In this document: positions 54,335 to 63,656 of the stretch, piece after piece
How the letters are laid out: each line of letters starts with the position of its first letter
Position numbering within the stretch: the first letter of the stretch is position 1
DNA from: Halomonas sp. SpR8
GTDB taxonomy: Bacteria > Pseudomonadota > Gammaproteobacteria > Pseudomonadales > Halomonadaceae
DNA length: 64,000 nucleotides
Direction of reading: 5' to 3'
Assembly (NCBI RefSeq): GCF_031010195.1
Contig: NZ_JAUAMC010000005.1
Span: 186,001 to 250,000 of the forward strand
Notes under the pieces: model-generated
What the model saw: only the letters and a program-made list of their open reading frames with translations
The model's database searches: none
What the model was told of the DNA's origin: nothing
Translations under genes and position numbers: made by a program

Positions 54335-55222
54335 ATGCGCCACACCTTCCTACTGTCTTTGCTCGCACGCTGCGGTCTGTTCGCCGCTTGCCTACTGAGC
54401 GTTTCCAGCGCCCAGGCCCAATGGGCCACGGTGGACTGGACGATCGCCGAAACCTTGCTGGCCATTGACGCCCCAGTTAGCAGCGTCGCCCAGCAGAGTG
54501 ACTACCACGATTGGGTAGGCGAGCCGCGCATTCCTGATAACGTTAGCGATATGGGGCTACGCTCTCAACCCAACCTGGAACTGCTAGCCCAGGAGCCGCC
54601 AGAGCAAACGCTGATTTCGCCCATGTTTGTTGGTTTAACGCCGCGCCTGGAGAAAATTGCGCCAGTCACTCTGTTCTCGCTCTACGCCCCTGGTACCGAT
54701 ACCTGGCAAGAGATGCAAAAACTGACCCGCCAGCTAGGCGAGTTAACCGAGCACCAACCCCAGGCAGAAGCGCTGATCGCAGAAACCCACGCCTTGATGG
54801 CCAACCTGCGCGAGTCCCGCCCTCTCTCACAGGCCGACATCGGGCCGCTGCTGATGGTCCAGTTTATGGATGCCCGCCACGTGCGGGTGTTTGGGGAAAA
54901 CAGCTTGTACAACGCCGTGCTGGAGCAGCTCGAGTTGCCCAATGCCTGGGATCAAGCCACGAATGCCTGGGGGTTTGCGCTGGTGGGAGTTGAAGCGCTG
55001 GCACGCTACCCCGAGGCAACGCTAGTAATCATCGACCCGCTGCCCGCCGGGGTCGAAGAGCAACTGGCAAAAAGCGGCCTGTGGCAGCAGCTCCCCAGCG
55101 TTAAACAGGACAAGCTGGTGCACCTGCCGCCCGCCTGGAGCTTCGGCGCACTGCCTTCCTCTCAGCGCTTTGCCCGAGAACTAACCACGGCGTTGGAAAA
55201 AGCTCCTGCGGTTAATCTCTAG
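54335..55222 (+). CDS. Iron-siderophore ABC transporter binding protein, FhuD/TroA fold
   Basis: Periplasmic protein that receives a ferric siderophore from the outer-membrane receptor. The ATG at 54335 gives a signal peptide ending near residue 28 (SSAQA). The 295-residue product has the family features: WTIAETLLAIDAPVSSVAQQ, YHDWVGEPRIPDNVSDMGLR and LELLAQEPPEQTLISPMF in the first lobe, and a long helix between lobes. No permease (fhuB) or ATPase (fhuC) follows, so inner-membrane transport depends on genes elsewhere. Confidence 0.85.
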   Translation: MRHTFLLSLLARCGLFAACLLSVSSAQAQWATVDWTIAETLLAIDAPVSSVAQQSDYHDWVGEPRIPDNVSDMGLRSQPNLELLAQEPPEQTLISPMFVGLTPRLEKIAPVTLFSLYAPGTDTWQEMQKLTRQLGELTEHQPQAEALIAETHALMANLRESRPLSQADIGPLLMVQFMDARHVRVFGENSLYNAVLEQLELPNAWDQATNAWGFALVGVEALARYPEATLVIIDPLPAGVEEQLAKSGLWQQLPSVKQDKLVHLPPAWSFGALPSSQRFARELTTALEKAPAVNL

Positions 55223-55344
55223 CTAGGTAGAAATCGTGACGCTACCAAAGCGTTCTTAATTACGCTAGGTTAGGCACTTAAGATAAAGTAGATTTCGCTT
55301 ACATAGAGGTTAGAACTCTTACCAAACATCAGCGAGGGAATGCG

Positions 55345-56853
55345 ATGACACTAGCCATTGTTGCCACGCGCGCAGGCGTGGGATTAGACGCACCGGCGGT
55401 GCATGTTGAGGTGCATCTGGCTAACGGCTTGCCGGGTCTAACATTGGTGGGTTTGCCGGAAACGGCGGTGAAAGAGAGCCGCGAACGGGTGCGTAGCGCG
55501 CTCGTCAATGCAGGCTTTGATTTCCCCAATACGCGACGTATTACGCTTAACCTTGCCCCTGCCGATCTGCCCAAAGAGGGCGGCCGCTTCGACCTTCCCA
55601 TCGCGCTTGGTATTCTCGCCGCCTCCGGCCAAATTCCCGTGGAGGCGTTAGAAAGCATGGAGTGTGCAGGCGAGTTAGCCCTGGATGGCAAACTGCGTGC
55701 CGTGCCGGGCATACTGCCCTTTGCCCTGGCCACACGGCGAGCAAAGAAAGCGCTGATTATTCCCCGCGCCTGCGCCGATGAAGCGGCGTTGGCAGGCGAT
55801 TTGCCGGTGCTGCCCGCCGACACTCTCTGGCAGGTCGTCGCCCACCTACTCGACCAAGAGAAGATCCCACCGCACAAGCTAAGCGCCTCGGTAAAAACCA
55901 CCGCTCCGATAGATGATCTTGCCGATGTACGCGGTCAGCAGCAGGCTCGCCGCGCGCTGGAAGTCGCTGCCGCCGGGGGGCATAACCTGCTATTTGCAGG
56001 CCCACCCGGCACGGGTAAAACCATGCTGGCCAGTCGGCTACCCGGTATTCTGCCGCCGCTTTCCGAAGAAGATGCCCTGGAAGTCGCCGCCGTGCGCTCG
56101 GTCTGCGGGCTACCGCTGGAAGCCGACTGGGGGAAACGGCCGTTTAGGCAGCCCCATCACAGCGCCAGCGGCGCCGCCCTGGTGGGCGGTGGCTCAAAAC
56201 CCAAACCCGGTGAAATTTCCCTCGCGCACCACGGCGTGCTGTTCTTAGACGAACTGCCGGAGTTTTCCCGCCATGTGCTAGAGGTACTTCGACAACCACT
56301 AGAGACGGGAGAAATCCATTTAGCCCGCGCCAGCCATGAACGCCGTTACCCAGCCCAGTTTCAACTGGTAGCCGCCATGAACCCTTGCCCCTGCGGTCAC
56401 TTGGGCGACCCGCGCCAGCGCTGCCAGTGCACCGCCAGCCAAATCCAGCGTTATCAGGCGCGGCTCTCAGGGCCGCTGCTAGACCGTATCGATCTTCAGG
56501 TAGAAGTGCCCGCGCTACCGCCAGAACAGTTGACCGCGCAAACCCAGGGCGAATCATCAGAAGCCGTGCGTGAGCGGGTAATGGCTGCCCGGGAGCGGCA
56601 AATGGAACGTGGCGCGCTGAACAGCCAGTTAAGCGGCAAAGCCCTGGAAGCCGCCTGCGCGCTTAATGAAGAAGAGCGCACCTGGCTCGCGGGGGTGCTG
56701 GAAAAGCTCAAGCTCTCCGCCCGCGCCTACCACCGTGTGCTGCGGGTAGCACTAACGCTCGCCGACCTACAAGGTGAACCCAAGCCCACCCAACCGCACT
56801 TAATTGAGGCGATTGGCTACCGCCAGTTGGATCGGATGCTGAAGGGGGCCTAG
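55345..56853 (+). CDS. comM: YifB/ComM family Mg chelatase-like AAA+ ATPase
   Basis: ComM is a branch-migration helicase that helps integrate transformed DNA. The 502-residue product has the N-terminal subunit ChlI-like domain, Walker A GPPGTGKT (219-226), Walker B LFLDELPEF, and the C-terminal Mg-chelatase domain. Its final 20 codons (QPHLIEAIGYRQLDRMLKGA) form one copy of a 64-bp direct repeat; the second copy lies 644 bp downstream, behind higBA. The reading frame is intact to the TAG at 56851. Confidence 0.95.
   Translation: MTLAIVATRAGVGLDAPAVHVEVHLANGLPGLTLVGLPETAVKESRERVRSALVNAGFDFPNTRRITLNLAPADLPKEGGRFDLPIALGILAASGQIPVEALESMECAGELALDGKLRAVPGILPFALATRRAKKALIIPRACADEAALAGDLPVLPADTLWQVVAHLLDQEKIPPHKLSASVKTTAPIDDLADVRGQQQARRALEVAAAGGHNLLFAGPPGTGKTMLASRLPGILPPLSEEDALEVAAVRSVCGLPLEADWGKRPFRQPHHSASGAALVGGGSKPKPGEISLAHHGVLFLDELPEFSRHVLEVLRQPLETGEIHLARASHERRYPAQFQLVAAMNPCPCGHLGDPRQRCQCTASQIQRYQARLSGPLLDRIDLQVEVPALPPEQLTAQTQGESSEAVRERVMAARERQMERGALNSQLSGKALEAACALNEEERTWLAGVLEKLKLSARAYHRVLRVALTLADLQGEPKPTQPHLIEAIGYRQLDRMLKGA
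56790..56853 (+). repeat. comM 3'-end direct repeat, left copy
   Basis: This 64-bp segment is the coding end of comM through its TAG stop. It is 57/64 identical to 57498-57561. Five of the seven differences are synonymous codon changes, one is the stop codon (TAG/TAA), and one is Met/Leu. Confidence 0.95.
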
Positions 56854-56863
56854 CGCTGGAAAA

Positions 56864-56882
56864 TATAACGCGATGCGTTATA
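56864..56882. promoter_or_regulatory. higBA operator overlapping the -10 box
   Basis: TATAACGC-GAT-GCGTTATA is a perfect 8+3+8 palindrome that ends inside the likely -10 element TATACT (56879-56884). Toxin-antitoxin operons of this type are repressed by the antitoxin binding such a site; HigA is the expected ligand. It lies just after the left repeat. Confidence 0.75.
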
Positions 56883-56912
56883 CTAAATACAAATGCCAGC
56901 AGGGTATTGGGC

Positions 56913-57197
56913 ATGATAAAAAGCTTCAAAAATCGACAAACCGCTTTGATTTCGGGAGGCAACTCATCGCGCAAGCTGCCGCAAGATATGCAGCGTAATG
57001 CGCTCAAGAAATTACGTCAGCTTGATGCCGCCGCCACACTCGATGACTTACGTATTCCGCCAGGTAATCGTTTGGAAGCGTTGCGAGGCGACCGCGAAGG
57101 CCAGCACAGCATACGCATTAATGATCAATGGCGTCTGTGTTTTCGCTTCCACAATGGCGACGCTTTCGATGTCGAAATAGTCGATTACCACTCATAA
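56913..57197 (+). CDS. higB: HigB-type toxin, RelE superfamily
   Basis: HigB toxins are mRNA interferases that cut mRNA on the ribosome. The ATG at 56913 (MIKSFKNRQTALISGGNSSR) is chosen; a TTG two codons earlier is in frame. The 94-residue product has the family pattern KLRQLDAAATLDDLRIPPGN, then the catalytic-side strand HSIRINDQWRLCFRF with conserved arginines and tryptophan, and ends IVDYHS. The downstream antitoxin gene begins 14 bp after its stop. Confidence 0.93.
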   Translation: MIKSFKNRQTALISGGNSSRKLPQDMQRNALKKLRQLDAAATLDDLRIPPGNRLEALRGDREGQHSIRINDQWRLCFRFHNGDAFDVEIVDYHS

Positions 57198-57211
57198 AGA
57201 GAGGTGACAAA

Positions 57212-57472
57212 ATGGCCAAACTTCCGAACATCCACCCCGGTGAAATTTTGTATGAAGATTTCATGCAACCAATGGCGCTGAGTAAAAATGCGCTGGCCAA
57301 GCAGATGGGCGTCCCAGCGACCCGCATTGGTGAAATCACCCTGGGTCGCCGAGCGATTACCGCAGATACTGACTTACGTTTAGCCAAGGTCTTCGGCACA
57401 AGCGAAGGTTACTGGTTACGCTTGCAGAATGCCTACGACCTAGAAGAGGCCCGCCGCCACCAAGTGGCGTGA
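57212..57472 (+). CDS. higA: HigA-type antitoxin, XRE family
   Basis: HigA neutralises HigB and represses the operon. The ATG at 57212 (MAKLPNIHPGEILYEDFMQP) follows AGAGAGG. The 86-residue product has a helix-turn-helix near residues 23-45 (LSKNALAKQMGVPATRIGEI) and the family segment LRLAKVFGTSEGYWLRLQNA. It is followed by 25 bp, then by the second comM 3'-end repeat. Confidence 0.95.
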   Translation: MAKLPNIHPGEILYEDFMQPMALSKNALAKQMGVPATRIGEITLGRRAITADTDLRLAKVFGTSEGYWLRLQNAYDLEEARRHQVA

Positions 57473-57497
57473 CCAAGTCACTATTTTGACGACTCAA

Positions 57498-57561
57498 CCA
57501 ACCGCACTTAATTGAAGCAATTGGCTACCGCCAACTGGATCGGCTGCTGAAGGGCGCCTAA
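57498..57561 (+). pseudogene. comM 3'-end direct repeat, right copy (comM fragment)
   Basis: A 64-bp fragment encoding the last 20 residues of ComM plus a TAA stop, with no start and no upstream ComM sequence. Its stop overlaps the stop of the convergent FMN reductase gene, so this copy is probably the original comM end, displaced by the cassette. Confidence 0.9.
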
Positions 57562-58139
57562 CGGTAGTTATTGGCCATTACATCGACAAGCCGCTGACAT
57601 AGGGCATCGAGCTTCTCGCCGGTAGCAGCGTCATTTAACGCGCCTGCATCGTTAAACGCGCTGCCTGCCTTGGGTAGCGATAACGGTTGCGGCAATACAA
57701 TCAGCCCAAGGTTGGCAAGCAACTGCTGGCCCAGCGGCAGTGCGCGGATACCGCCCAGTCCACCGGGTGATGCGGCCACTAGCGCTGCCCACTTACCGGC
57801 GAATAGGCCAAGTCCTGGCGTCTCTTGGTAAGGCCTGGAGAGCCAATCCAGGGTGTTTTTCAGCAACGGCGTAATAAAGCCGTTGTACTCCGGCGAGGCG
57901 ATTAGCAGTGCTTGGTGATCTGCCAATAGATCGCGCAGTTTCAGTACGTTATCGGGCATGCCTTGGGTTTCGATATCCTCATCGAACAGTGGGCAGGGGT
58001 AGTCCTTTAAATCGATAAAGGTTGCTTCCCCACCAAGCGCTTCAATCCGCTTGGCGGCGAACTTGGCTAGCTGTTTGTTAAGCGAGCCTTCACGGGCGCT
58101 GCCTGCCAACACAAGCACTTTTGCTACCGATGACGCCAT
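57558..58139 (-). CDS. NAD(P)H-dependent FMN reductase family protein
   Basis: A flavodoxin-fold oxidoreductase, possibly acting on FMN, azo compounds or quinones. The 193-residue product has the N-terminal VLVLAGSAREGSLNKQLAKF phosphate-binding loop and the SPEYNGFITPLLKNTLDWLS motif common to the family. The 3' end overlaps the comM fragment. Substrate is not defined. Confidence 0.88.
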   Translation of the reverse strand: MASSVAKVLVLAGSAREGSLNKQLAKFAAKRIEALGGEATFIDLKDYPCPLFDEDIETQGMPDNVLKLRDLLADHQALLIASPEYNGFITPLLKNTLDWLSRPYQETPGLGLFAGKWAALVAASPGGLGGIRALPLGQQLLANLGLIVLPQPLSLPKAGSAFNDAGALNDAATGEKLDALCQRLVDVMANNYR

Positions 58140-58355
58140 TACTCTTTCCTCTCATAACGTATTAGAACAACTTCACCTTTTAACATTTATGCCTGTTGAA
58201 CAAGGTTTTTTGCTCATTAGTGGCCAAGCTCGGCCTAAAAACTGACTGCCATTAAAACGTCTGCGCATTGTCATTCAATTATCACCTTCGCCGGGGAGAA
58301 TTAGCGAAAGCTGAATCAGCTCTAATCACTTCCCTGCTTAAATGGTGAAATAGCG

Positions 58356-59666
58356 ATGATAAAACCAATACTAGCCACTGCTCTAACTCTCTTTGCGCTT
58401 ACCGGTACGGCACACGCCCAGCAGCTCTTTCCAGCTACCTTGACCGGCCATGCCCAGTTACCCGGCGGCACTTTTGTGGCGGCCCCTGCCGGTGCCGCTG
58501 AGCACTACAACGTCTCAGGTCGTTTTATCGGCAAAGAGGGGCGCGTTGAGCAGCTCTACACCAACGTGCAAGCCACTGGCTTAGCGCTACCCTTTCCCAG
58601 TCAGCCGCTGCAGGGGTTCTCCGGCATTCGCTCGCTGGGCGATGGGCGCTTCCTGGTGTTGACCGATAACGGCTTTGGCTCCAAGGCAAACTCCTCTGAC
58701 GTCATACTGATGTTTAACATCATTCAGCCCAACTGGGACACCGGCCGCGTTGCCATCGAAAAGACCGTTCAACTCTCGGATCCAAACCGCAAGGTGCCCT
58801 TCCCGATTATGAATGAAGCTACCCCTGGCCGATTCTTAACCGGTGCCGATTTCGATATTGAATCGATACAGCCGGTGGGCGATAGCTACTGGATTGGCGA
58901 TGAGTTTGGCCCCTGGATTATCCAGGTCGATAGTGAGGGCGAAGTGCTGCAAGTGTTGGCCACAAACCCAGGCGGCACGCCGATGCGCACCCCCGACAAT
59001 GCCTTTGCCCTCACCCCGAATCCCGGCGCCCCTCTCGCTGATGATGTGGTGGTGTTTCGCTCCGGCGGTTATGAAGGCATGGCGCTCTCCGAAGACCAAA
59101 CGACTCTCTACCCCTTGCTGGAAAAACCGATCTGGGACAGCAACACCAATGCCCCAGAAACCATTGATGACGCCCCCGTGTTAAGAATGTTCGAGCTCAA
59201 TGCTGAAACCGGCGAATGGGGCGATACAACACGCTACTACCCGTTGGAATCAGCAGACCATGCTATTGGCGATTTTAATCTCATCGGCGGTACCCGCGGC
59301 CTGATCATCGAGCGAGATAGCCGTCAGGGCGATCCACGAGAAGAGTGGGCAGATAATCCCGCCGAGTTCAAACGCATCTATCTCATCGACCTCGAGCGTA
59401 CGAACGAGCAGGGTGTACTTGAGAAAATCGCCTATATCGACCTTATGGATATCCAGGATCCCGACGGCATTGCACCGCGTGGCACACACAATGGCACCTT
59501 TAACTTTCCCTTTGTGACCATTGAGAACGTGGATCGAGTCGATGAGCGCACTATCGTGGTCGCCAACGACAATAACTACCCTTTCTCGATTGGCCGCCAA
59601 CAGGGGCAAGCCGATGATAATGAGCTGATACTGCTCGATGTGGAAGAATTTTTGAACGCCCAGTAA
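58356..59666 (+). CDS. Secreted phytase-like esterase family protein
   Basis: The 436-residue product has a signal peptide ending near residue 21 (GTAHA). It is a probable beta-propeller protein with the 'esterase-like activity of phytase' domain: GFSGIRSLGDGRFLVLTDNG, GADFDIESIQPVGDSYWIGD, and PDGIAPRGTHNGTFNFPF near the C-terminus. Proteins of this family are found in the periplasm or outside the cell, but their substrates are mostly unproven; phosphate esters are a guess. It stands alone. Confidence 0.83.
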   Translation: MIKPILATALTLFALTGTAHAQQLFPATLTGHAQLPGGTFVAAPAGAAEHYNVSGRFIGKEGRVEQLYTNVQATGLALPFPSQPLQGFSGIRSLGDGRFLVLTDNGFGSKANSSDVILMFNIIQPNWDTGRVAIEKTVQLSDPNRKVPFPIMNEATPGRFLTGADFDIESIQPVGDSYWIGDEFGPWIIQVDSEGEVLQVLATNPGGTPMRTPDNAFALTPNPGAPLADDVVVFRSGGYEGMALSEDQTTLYPLLEKPIWDSNTNAPETIDDAPVLRMFELNAETGEWGDTTRYYPLESADHAIGDFNLIGGTRGLIIERDSRQGDPREEWADNPAEFKRIYLIDLERTNEQGVLEKIAYIDLMDIQDPDGIAPRGTHNGTFNFPFVTIENVDRVDERTIVVANDNNYPFSIGRQQGQADDNELILLDVEEFLNAQ

Positions 59667-59744
59667 TACGAGTGAGCGTGAACATAAGAAATGTGCCGCC
59701 ACTGAAATAAATCTGTCACTGGTTTTATTCAGTGGTGCTGCTGT

Positions 59745-60737
59745 TCAGGAAATATTCTCGCCAATGTTATCTGCAAAACTATCCAAAAACCCATCCAAAG
59801 CTTCAAATAAGGCACGTCGGATCGGCTCAGCTTCATTGACCAAATGATGGCGTGCTTCCGGGTGTCGATGAATATCTGCATTGGGAAATTTTTCCGCCAG
59901 AATTGCTAAATTCCACTCCCAATCGACTGTCAGGTCTTGCTCGCCTTGCAGTATCAGTGCGGGCAGTGGGTTGGGCTCTTGCGCCAGCAGGCGCGGCATC
60001 CAGCGGCGCATGGCACTAACCCAGGCAACGCTTAGGCGCTCAGGCTGCAAAGGGTCTTGATCGCGCAGAAACTCGGTGAACTGCTCGTCGGTAGAGTTAG
60101 GTCGATATTTACGCGGCAACTCTTTTAAGAACGGGCTGGCAATCAGGTGCAGCCAGCTTGTTTGACTCCACTTCCACGGGCGCACCAAAGGCGCTAGCAA
60201 TACCAGCCCGGACCACTCGGCGGCTTCCCGGCGGGTTAGCGCATCGGTTGCCAGAATCGCCGCCCCCGTGCTTTGGCCCACTCCCAGCCAAGGCGTAGGC
60301 GCCATACCCTGGCTCTTTAACGTCGTCTGCAAATGAGTAAGGCAGTGCTGGTAATCTTCAAAATCCTCTATCTCTGCCCGCGCCCCACTGGAAAGGCCAT
60401 GGCCTGGTAAATCCCACATCACTACCCGCCAGCCTTTTGCCAGCAAACGCTTAAGTAAATGGCGATAAAGGCCCATATGGTCAAAGTAACCATGCACTAC
60501 AAAAGCGGTGCCCACTGGCTGCGGCGGACTCCACACTTGGCACCACAGCGCAAAGCGTCCAGTATCGATAAATCCTGCGTGCACTTCGCTAGTATCTGAT
60601 AGCAGTGCTTCTAAGCCATAGTGGTGAAAATAACCCTGCATAGCCTCTGAAAGTGTTTCACCAGGCAGTAGTCGTGTCAGGGCGGTCTCGCCCAAGGCGT
60701 GGCGAAACAAACCTTCCAGATGTTGGAAATCACGCAT
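59745..60737 (-). CDS. Alpha/beta hydrolase, lysophospholipase-like (serine aminopeptidase S33 family)
   Basis: The 330-residue product has the oxyanion-region [20 protein letters not shown], the [10 protein letters not shown] segment, the nucleophile elbow GVGQSTG with Ser156, and the likely catalytic Asp ([13 protein letters not shown]) and His ([11 protein letters not shown]). No signal peptide is seen. Lysophospholipase, monoacylglycerol lipase or another ester-hydrolase activity is possible. It is divergent from glcB. Confidence 0.85.
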   Translation of the reverse strand: MRDFQHLEGLFRHALGETALTRLLPGETLSEAMQGYFHHYGLEALLSDTSEVHAGFIDTGRFALWCQVWSPPQPVGTAFVVHGYFDHMGLYRHLLKRLLAKGWRVVMWDLPGHGLSSGARAEIEDFEDYQHCLTHLQTTLKSQGMAPTPWLGVGQSTGAAILATDALTRREAAEWSGLVLLAPLVRPWKWSQTSWLHLIASPFLKELPRKYRPNSTDEQFTEFLRDQDPLQPERLSVAWVSAMRRWMPRLLAQEPNPLPALILQGEQDLTVDWEWNLAILAEKFPNADIHRHPEARHHLVNEAEPIRRALFEALDGFLDSFADNIGENIS

Positions 60738-60968
60738 CGTTGTTTCTCCATAACACCATTTTCCGTTGGCTTAGTCGCGGCAGTTGAGTCGCGCTTCCAA
60801 AACGTAAGTCCTAGTCATTTGGTCGAGCATTTTAGCGCATTAGGGCTTACGTTGTTTACATGCTTAAGCAAATGTGGAATCATTTTCCATAAATACTTTT
60901 ACTCTGCCCATCGCGAACCATGTTCTAAAAAACAGAGTGTCCACGGGCATCCTCACAGGAGAACCCCC

Positions 60969-63155
60969 ATGAATGAGCGTATCACGCGCCACCGTTTACA
61001 GGTGGCAAGCGATCTAGATCGTTTTATCAATGAGCAGGCGCTACCTGGAACAGGCATTGATGAAAAAGCCTTTTGGTCCGATGTTGATGCGCTGTTCCAT
61101 GATTTGACCCCGAAAAATCGTCAATTGCTCGAAGAACGCGACAACCTGCAAGAGAAACTCGATGAGTGGCACCGGGGAAACCCTGGTCCCGTCACCGACA
61201 TGCCTGGGTATCGACGCTTCTTGAAAGAAGTGGGTTATCTGGCGGAAGCTCCGGCAAACGTCGAAGCAACCACTGCTGACGTTGACCGTGAAGTAGCCGT
61301 TCAGGCAGGACCTCAGCTCGTAGTACCGGTGAGCAATGCACGTTACTCCCTGAATGCGGCCAACGCACGCTGGGGCAGCCTGTACGACGCTCTTTACGGT
61401 ACCGACGCGATTTCCGAAGACGATGGCGCCGAGAAAGGCTCCAGCTTCAATCCGAAACGCGGCGCCAAAGTGATTGCCTACGCCCGCGGCGTACTTGACC
61501 GCGCAGCGCCACTGGCCACTGGCTCCCACCGTGATGCGGTGAACTATGCCATTCGTGATGAGCACTTGGTGGTCACGCTGGAAGGCGGCCGTGAAACAGG
61601 CCTTAAGGATTCCGGCAAGCTGATTGGCTTTACTGGTGAAGCAGCCAAACCAGACGCGATCTTACTGGGTAACAACGGCCTGCACCTGGAAATCCAGATC
61701 GACCCCAGCGACTCCATCGGTAAAACCGACCCGGCTGGCGTTAAGGATGTCGTGGTAGAGGCAGCGTTGACGGCGATCATGGACTGCGAAGACTCCGTGG
61801 CAGCCGTAGATTCAGAAGATAAGGTGGGTGTTTACCGCAACTGGCTCGGCCTGATGAAGGGCGACCTGGAAGAGAAGATCGAGAAAGGCGACAAAACCTT
61901 TACCCGTAAGCTCAACGCTGACCGCACCTGGCAAACCACCGACGGCGGTAGCGTCACACTGCCCGGCCGTTCGCTGATGTTTGTGCGCAATGTGGGCCAC
62001 CTAATGACCACACCGGCGATTTTGGATGAGAACGGTAATGAGCTGCCAGAAGGTATCTTAGATGCCGTGGTTACCTCGCTGCTGGCACTGCACGACCTCA
62101 AAAAAGACGCTAGTCAACCGCGCAACTCGCGCACCGGCTCTGTTTATATCGTCAAGCCGAAAATGCACGGCCCCAAAGAAGTCGCGTTTGCCGATGAACT
62201 GTTCGGGCGCGTAGAAGATATGCTGGGGATGAAGCGTGACACCCTAAAAATGGGCATCATGGACGAAGAGCGCCGCACTACCGTCAATCTCAAGGCGTGT
62301 ATTGCCGAGGCCGCTTCACGGGTGGCGTTTATCAATACCGGCTTCCTCGACCGTACTGGCGATGAAATGCATACCGCGATGGAAGCGGGCCCCATGGTTC
62401 GCAAGGGCGACATGAAAGGTGCCGCTTGGATTCAGGCCTACGAGAAGAGCAACGTGCAGGTGGGCCTTGCCTGCGGTCTGCGCGGTCGCGCGCAAATCGG
62501 TAAAGGTATGTGGGCCATGCCGGACCTGATGCACAGTATGCTGGAGCAGAAAATCGGCCACCCGAAAGCCGGTGCCAACACCGCTTGGGTTCCTTCGCCA
62601 ACAGCGGCTGCGCTGCACGCCCTGCACTATCATCAGGTTAATGTCACTGACGTTCAGCGCGAGCTGGAAGGCCTGGGCGAGCCCGACTACCTGGATGAGC
62701 TCCTCAGCGTGCCGGTGGCAGAAAATGCCAACTGGTCCGATGAGGAGAAACAGCAGGAACTGGATAACAACTGCCAGGGCATTCTGGGCTACGTAGTACG
62801 CTGGGTAGAGCATGGCGTAGGTTGCTCAAAAGTGCCGGATATCCACAATGTGGGATTGATGGAAGACCGCGCCACGTTGCGTATCTCCAGCCAACACATT
62901 GCCAACTGGCTGCACCACGGCATTGTCGATGCGCCACGAGTGGAAGAGACCCTTAAGCGCATGGCCAAAGTGGTCGACGAGCAGAACGCAGGCGACCCCA
63001 CCTACACCGCCATGAGCGCCGATTTTGAAGGCTCCACCGCTTTCAAAGCCGCCTCCGACCTGATCTTCAAAGGCCGCGTACAGCCTTCTGGTTACACCGA
63101 GCCGCTACTGCACGAGTGGCGTCAGGTGCATAAGGCCAAGGTGCATAAGGCGTAG
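60969..63155 (+). CDS. glcB: Malate synthase G
   Basis: GlcB condenses glyoxylate with acetyl-CoA to malate in the glycolate and glyoxylate pathways. The start at 60969 ([20 protein letters not shown]) follows AGGAGAA by 6 bp; the frame to 60699 is unlike the family. The 728-residue product has [40 protein letters not shown] and [18 protein letters not shown], all typical of the G isoform, and the size expected for it. The divergent 231-bp upstream region holds no other gene. A terminator follows. Confidence 0.97.
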   Translation: MNERITRHRLQVASDLDRFINEQALPGTGIDEKAFWSDVDALFHDLTPKNRQLLEERDNLQEKLDEWHRGNPGPVTDMPGYRRFLKEVGYLAEAPANVEATTADVDREVAVQAGPQLVVPVSNARYSLNAANARWGSLYDALYGTDAISEDDGAEKGSSFNPKRGAKVIAYARGVLDRAAPLATGSHRDAVNYAIRDEHLVVTLEGGRETGLKDSGKLIGFTGEAAKPDAILLGNNGLHLEIQIDPSDSIGKTDPAGVKDVVVEAALTAIMDCEDSVAAVDSEDKVGVYRNWLGLMKGDLEEKIEKGDKTFTRKLNADRTWQTTDGGSVTLPGRSLMFVRNVGHLMTTPAILDENGNELPEGILDAVVTSLLALHDLKKDASQPRNSRTGSVYIVKPKMHGPKEVAFADELFGRVEDMLGMKRDTLKMGIMDEERRTTVNLKACIAEAASRVAFINTGFLDRTGDEMHTAMEAGPMVRKGDMKGAAWIQAYEKSNVQVGLACGLRGRAQIGKGMWAMPDLMHSMLEQKIGHPKAGANTAWVPSPTAAALHALHYHQVNVTDVQRELEGLGEPDYLDELLSVPVAENANWSDEEKQQELDNNCQGILGYVVRWVEHGVGCSKVPDIHNVGLMEDRATLRISSQHIANWLHHGIVDAPRVEETLKRMAKVVDEQNAGDPTYTAMSADFEGSTAFKAASDLIFKGRVQPSGYTEPLLHEWRQVHKAKVHKA

Positions 63156-63178
63156 CAAATTCGTTTTATGGTTTAATC

Positions 63179-63209
63179 AGCCTCGAGGCTTATGCCTCGG
63201 GGCTTTTTT
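63179..63209 (+). terminator. Intrinsic terminator after glcB
   Basis: AGCCTCGAGGC and GCCTCGGGGCT form an 11-bp stem around a 4-nt TTAT loop, then six T, 24 bp after the glcB stop. It lies 19 bp before the next start codon. Confidence 0.88.
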
Positions 63210-63227
63210 ATAAAAGGAATAACAACA

Positions 63228-63644
63228 ATGACCGTAATGACCGCCGAGCAGATTGAGCACTTTCTCGATGAAGTGTTTCCCCAGCGCATGGGCAAAATAG
63301 AGAGTGTGGGCGAAATGACGGCCACCATGCGTTTGAAAATCGGCAACGAGCATTTGCGCCCCGGCCCGCGGGTTTCCGGGCCTACCATGATGGGCTTTGC
63401 GGATGTGGCCATGTACGTGGCTATTTTGGCGCAAATTGGCCCAGAGGCCATGGCCGTGACCAGCGATTTAAACTGCCACTTCCTCCGCGCAGCCTCCGGC
63501 GATCACGACATTATCGCCCACGCCAAGCTGATCAAGCTTGGCCGCCGTCTAGCAGTGGGCGAAGTACAGCTATTCTCAGCCAGTGACGAAACGCGCCCGG
63601 TGGTGCATGTCACCGCCAGCTATGCGCTGCCAGCTCAGACTTAA
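63228..63644 (+). CDS. PaaI family hotdog-fold thioesterase
   Basis: The start at 63228 (MTVMTAEQIEHFLDEVFPQR) follows AAAAGGAA. The 138-residue product has the hotdog thioesterase pattern: GPTMMGFADVAMYVAILAQI (active-site helix) and TSDLNCHFLRAASGDHDIIA. It probably hydrolyses an acyl- or aryl-CoA ester. It lies immediately after the glcB terminator and is convergent with a DUF411 gene. Confidence 0.85.
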   Translation: MTVMTAEQIEHFLDEVFPQRMGKIESVGEMTATMRLKIGNEHLRPGPRVSGPTMMGFADVAMYVAILAQIGPEAMAVTSDLNCHFLRAASGDHDIIAHAKLIKLGRRLAVGEVQLFSASDETRPVVHVTASYALPAQT

Positions 63645-63656
63645 GGCGAGCGTCAA

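Larger units (their letters stand above)
56790..57561 (+). mobile_element. higBA cassette bounded by comM 3'-end repeats
   Basis: A 772-bp unit contains only an operator-promoter, higB and higA, and is bounded by two 64-bp copies of the comM 3' end. This is the pattern left when a DNA segment enters at the 3' end of a gene and restores that end with its own copy. No integrase or transposase is present, so it would be a passive cassette, or the product of homologous recombination. Confidence 0.65.
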
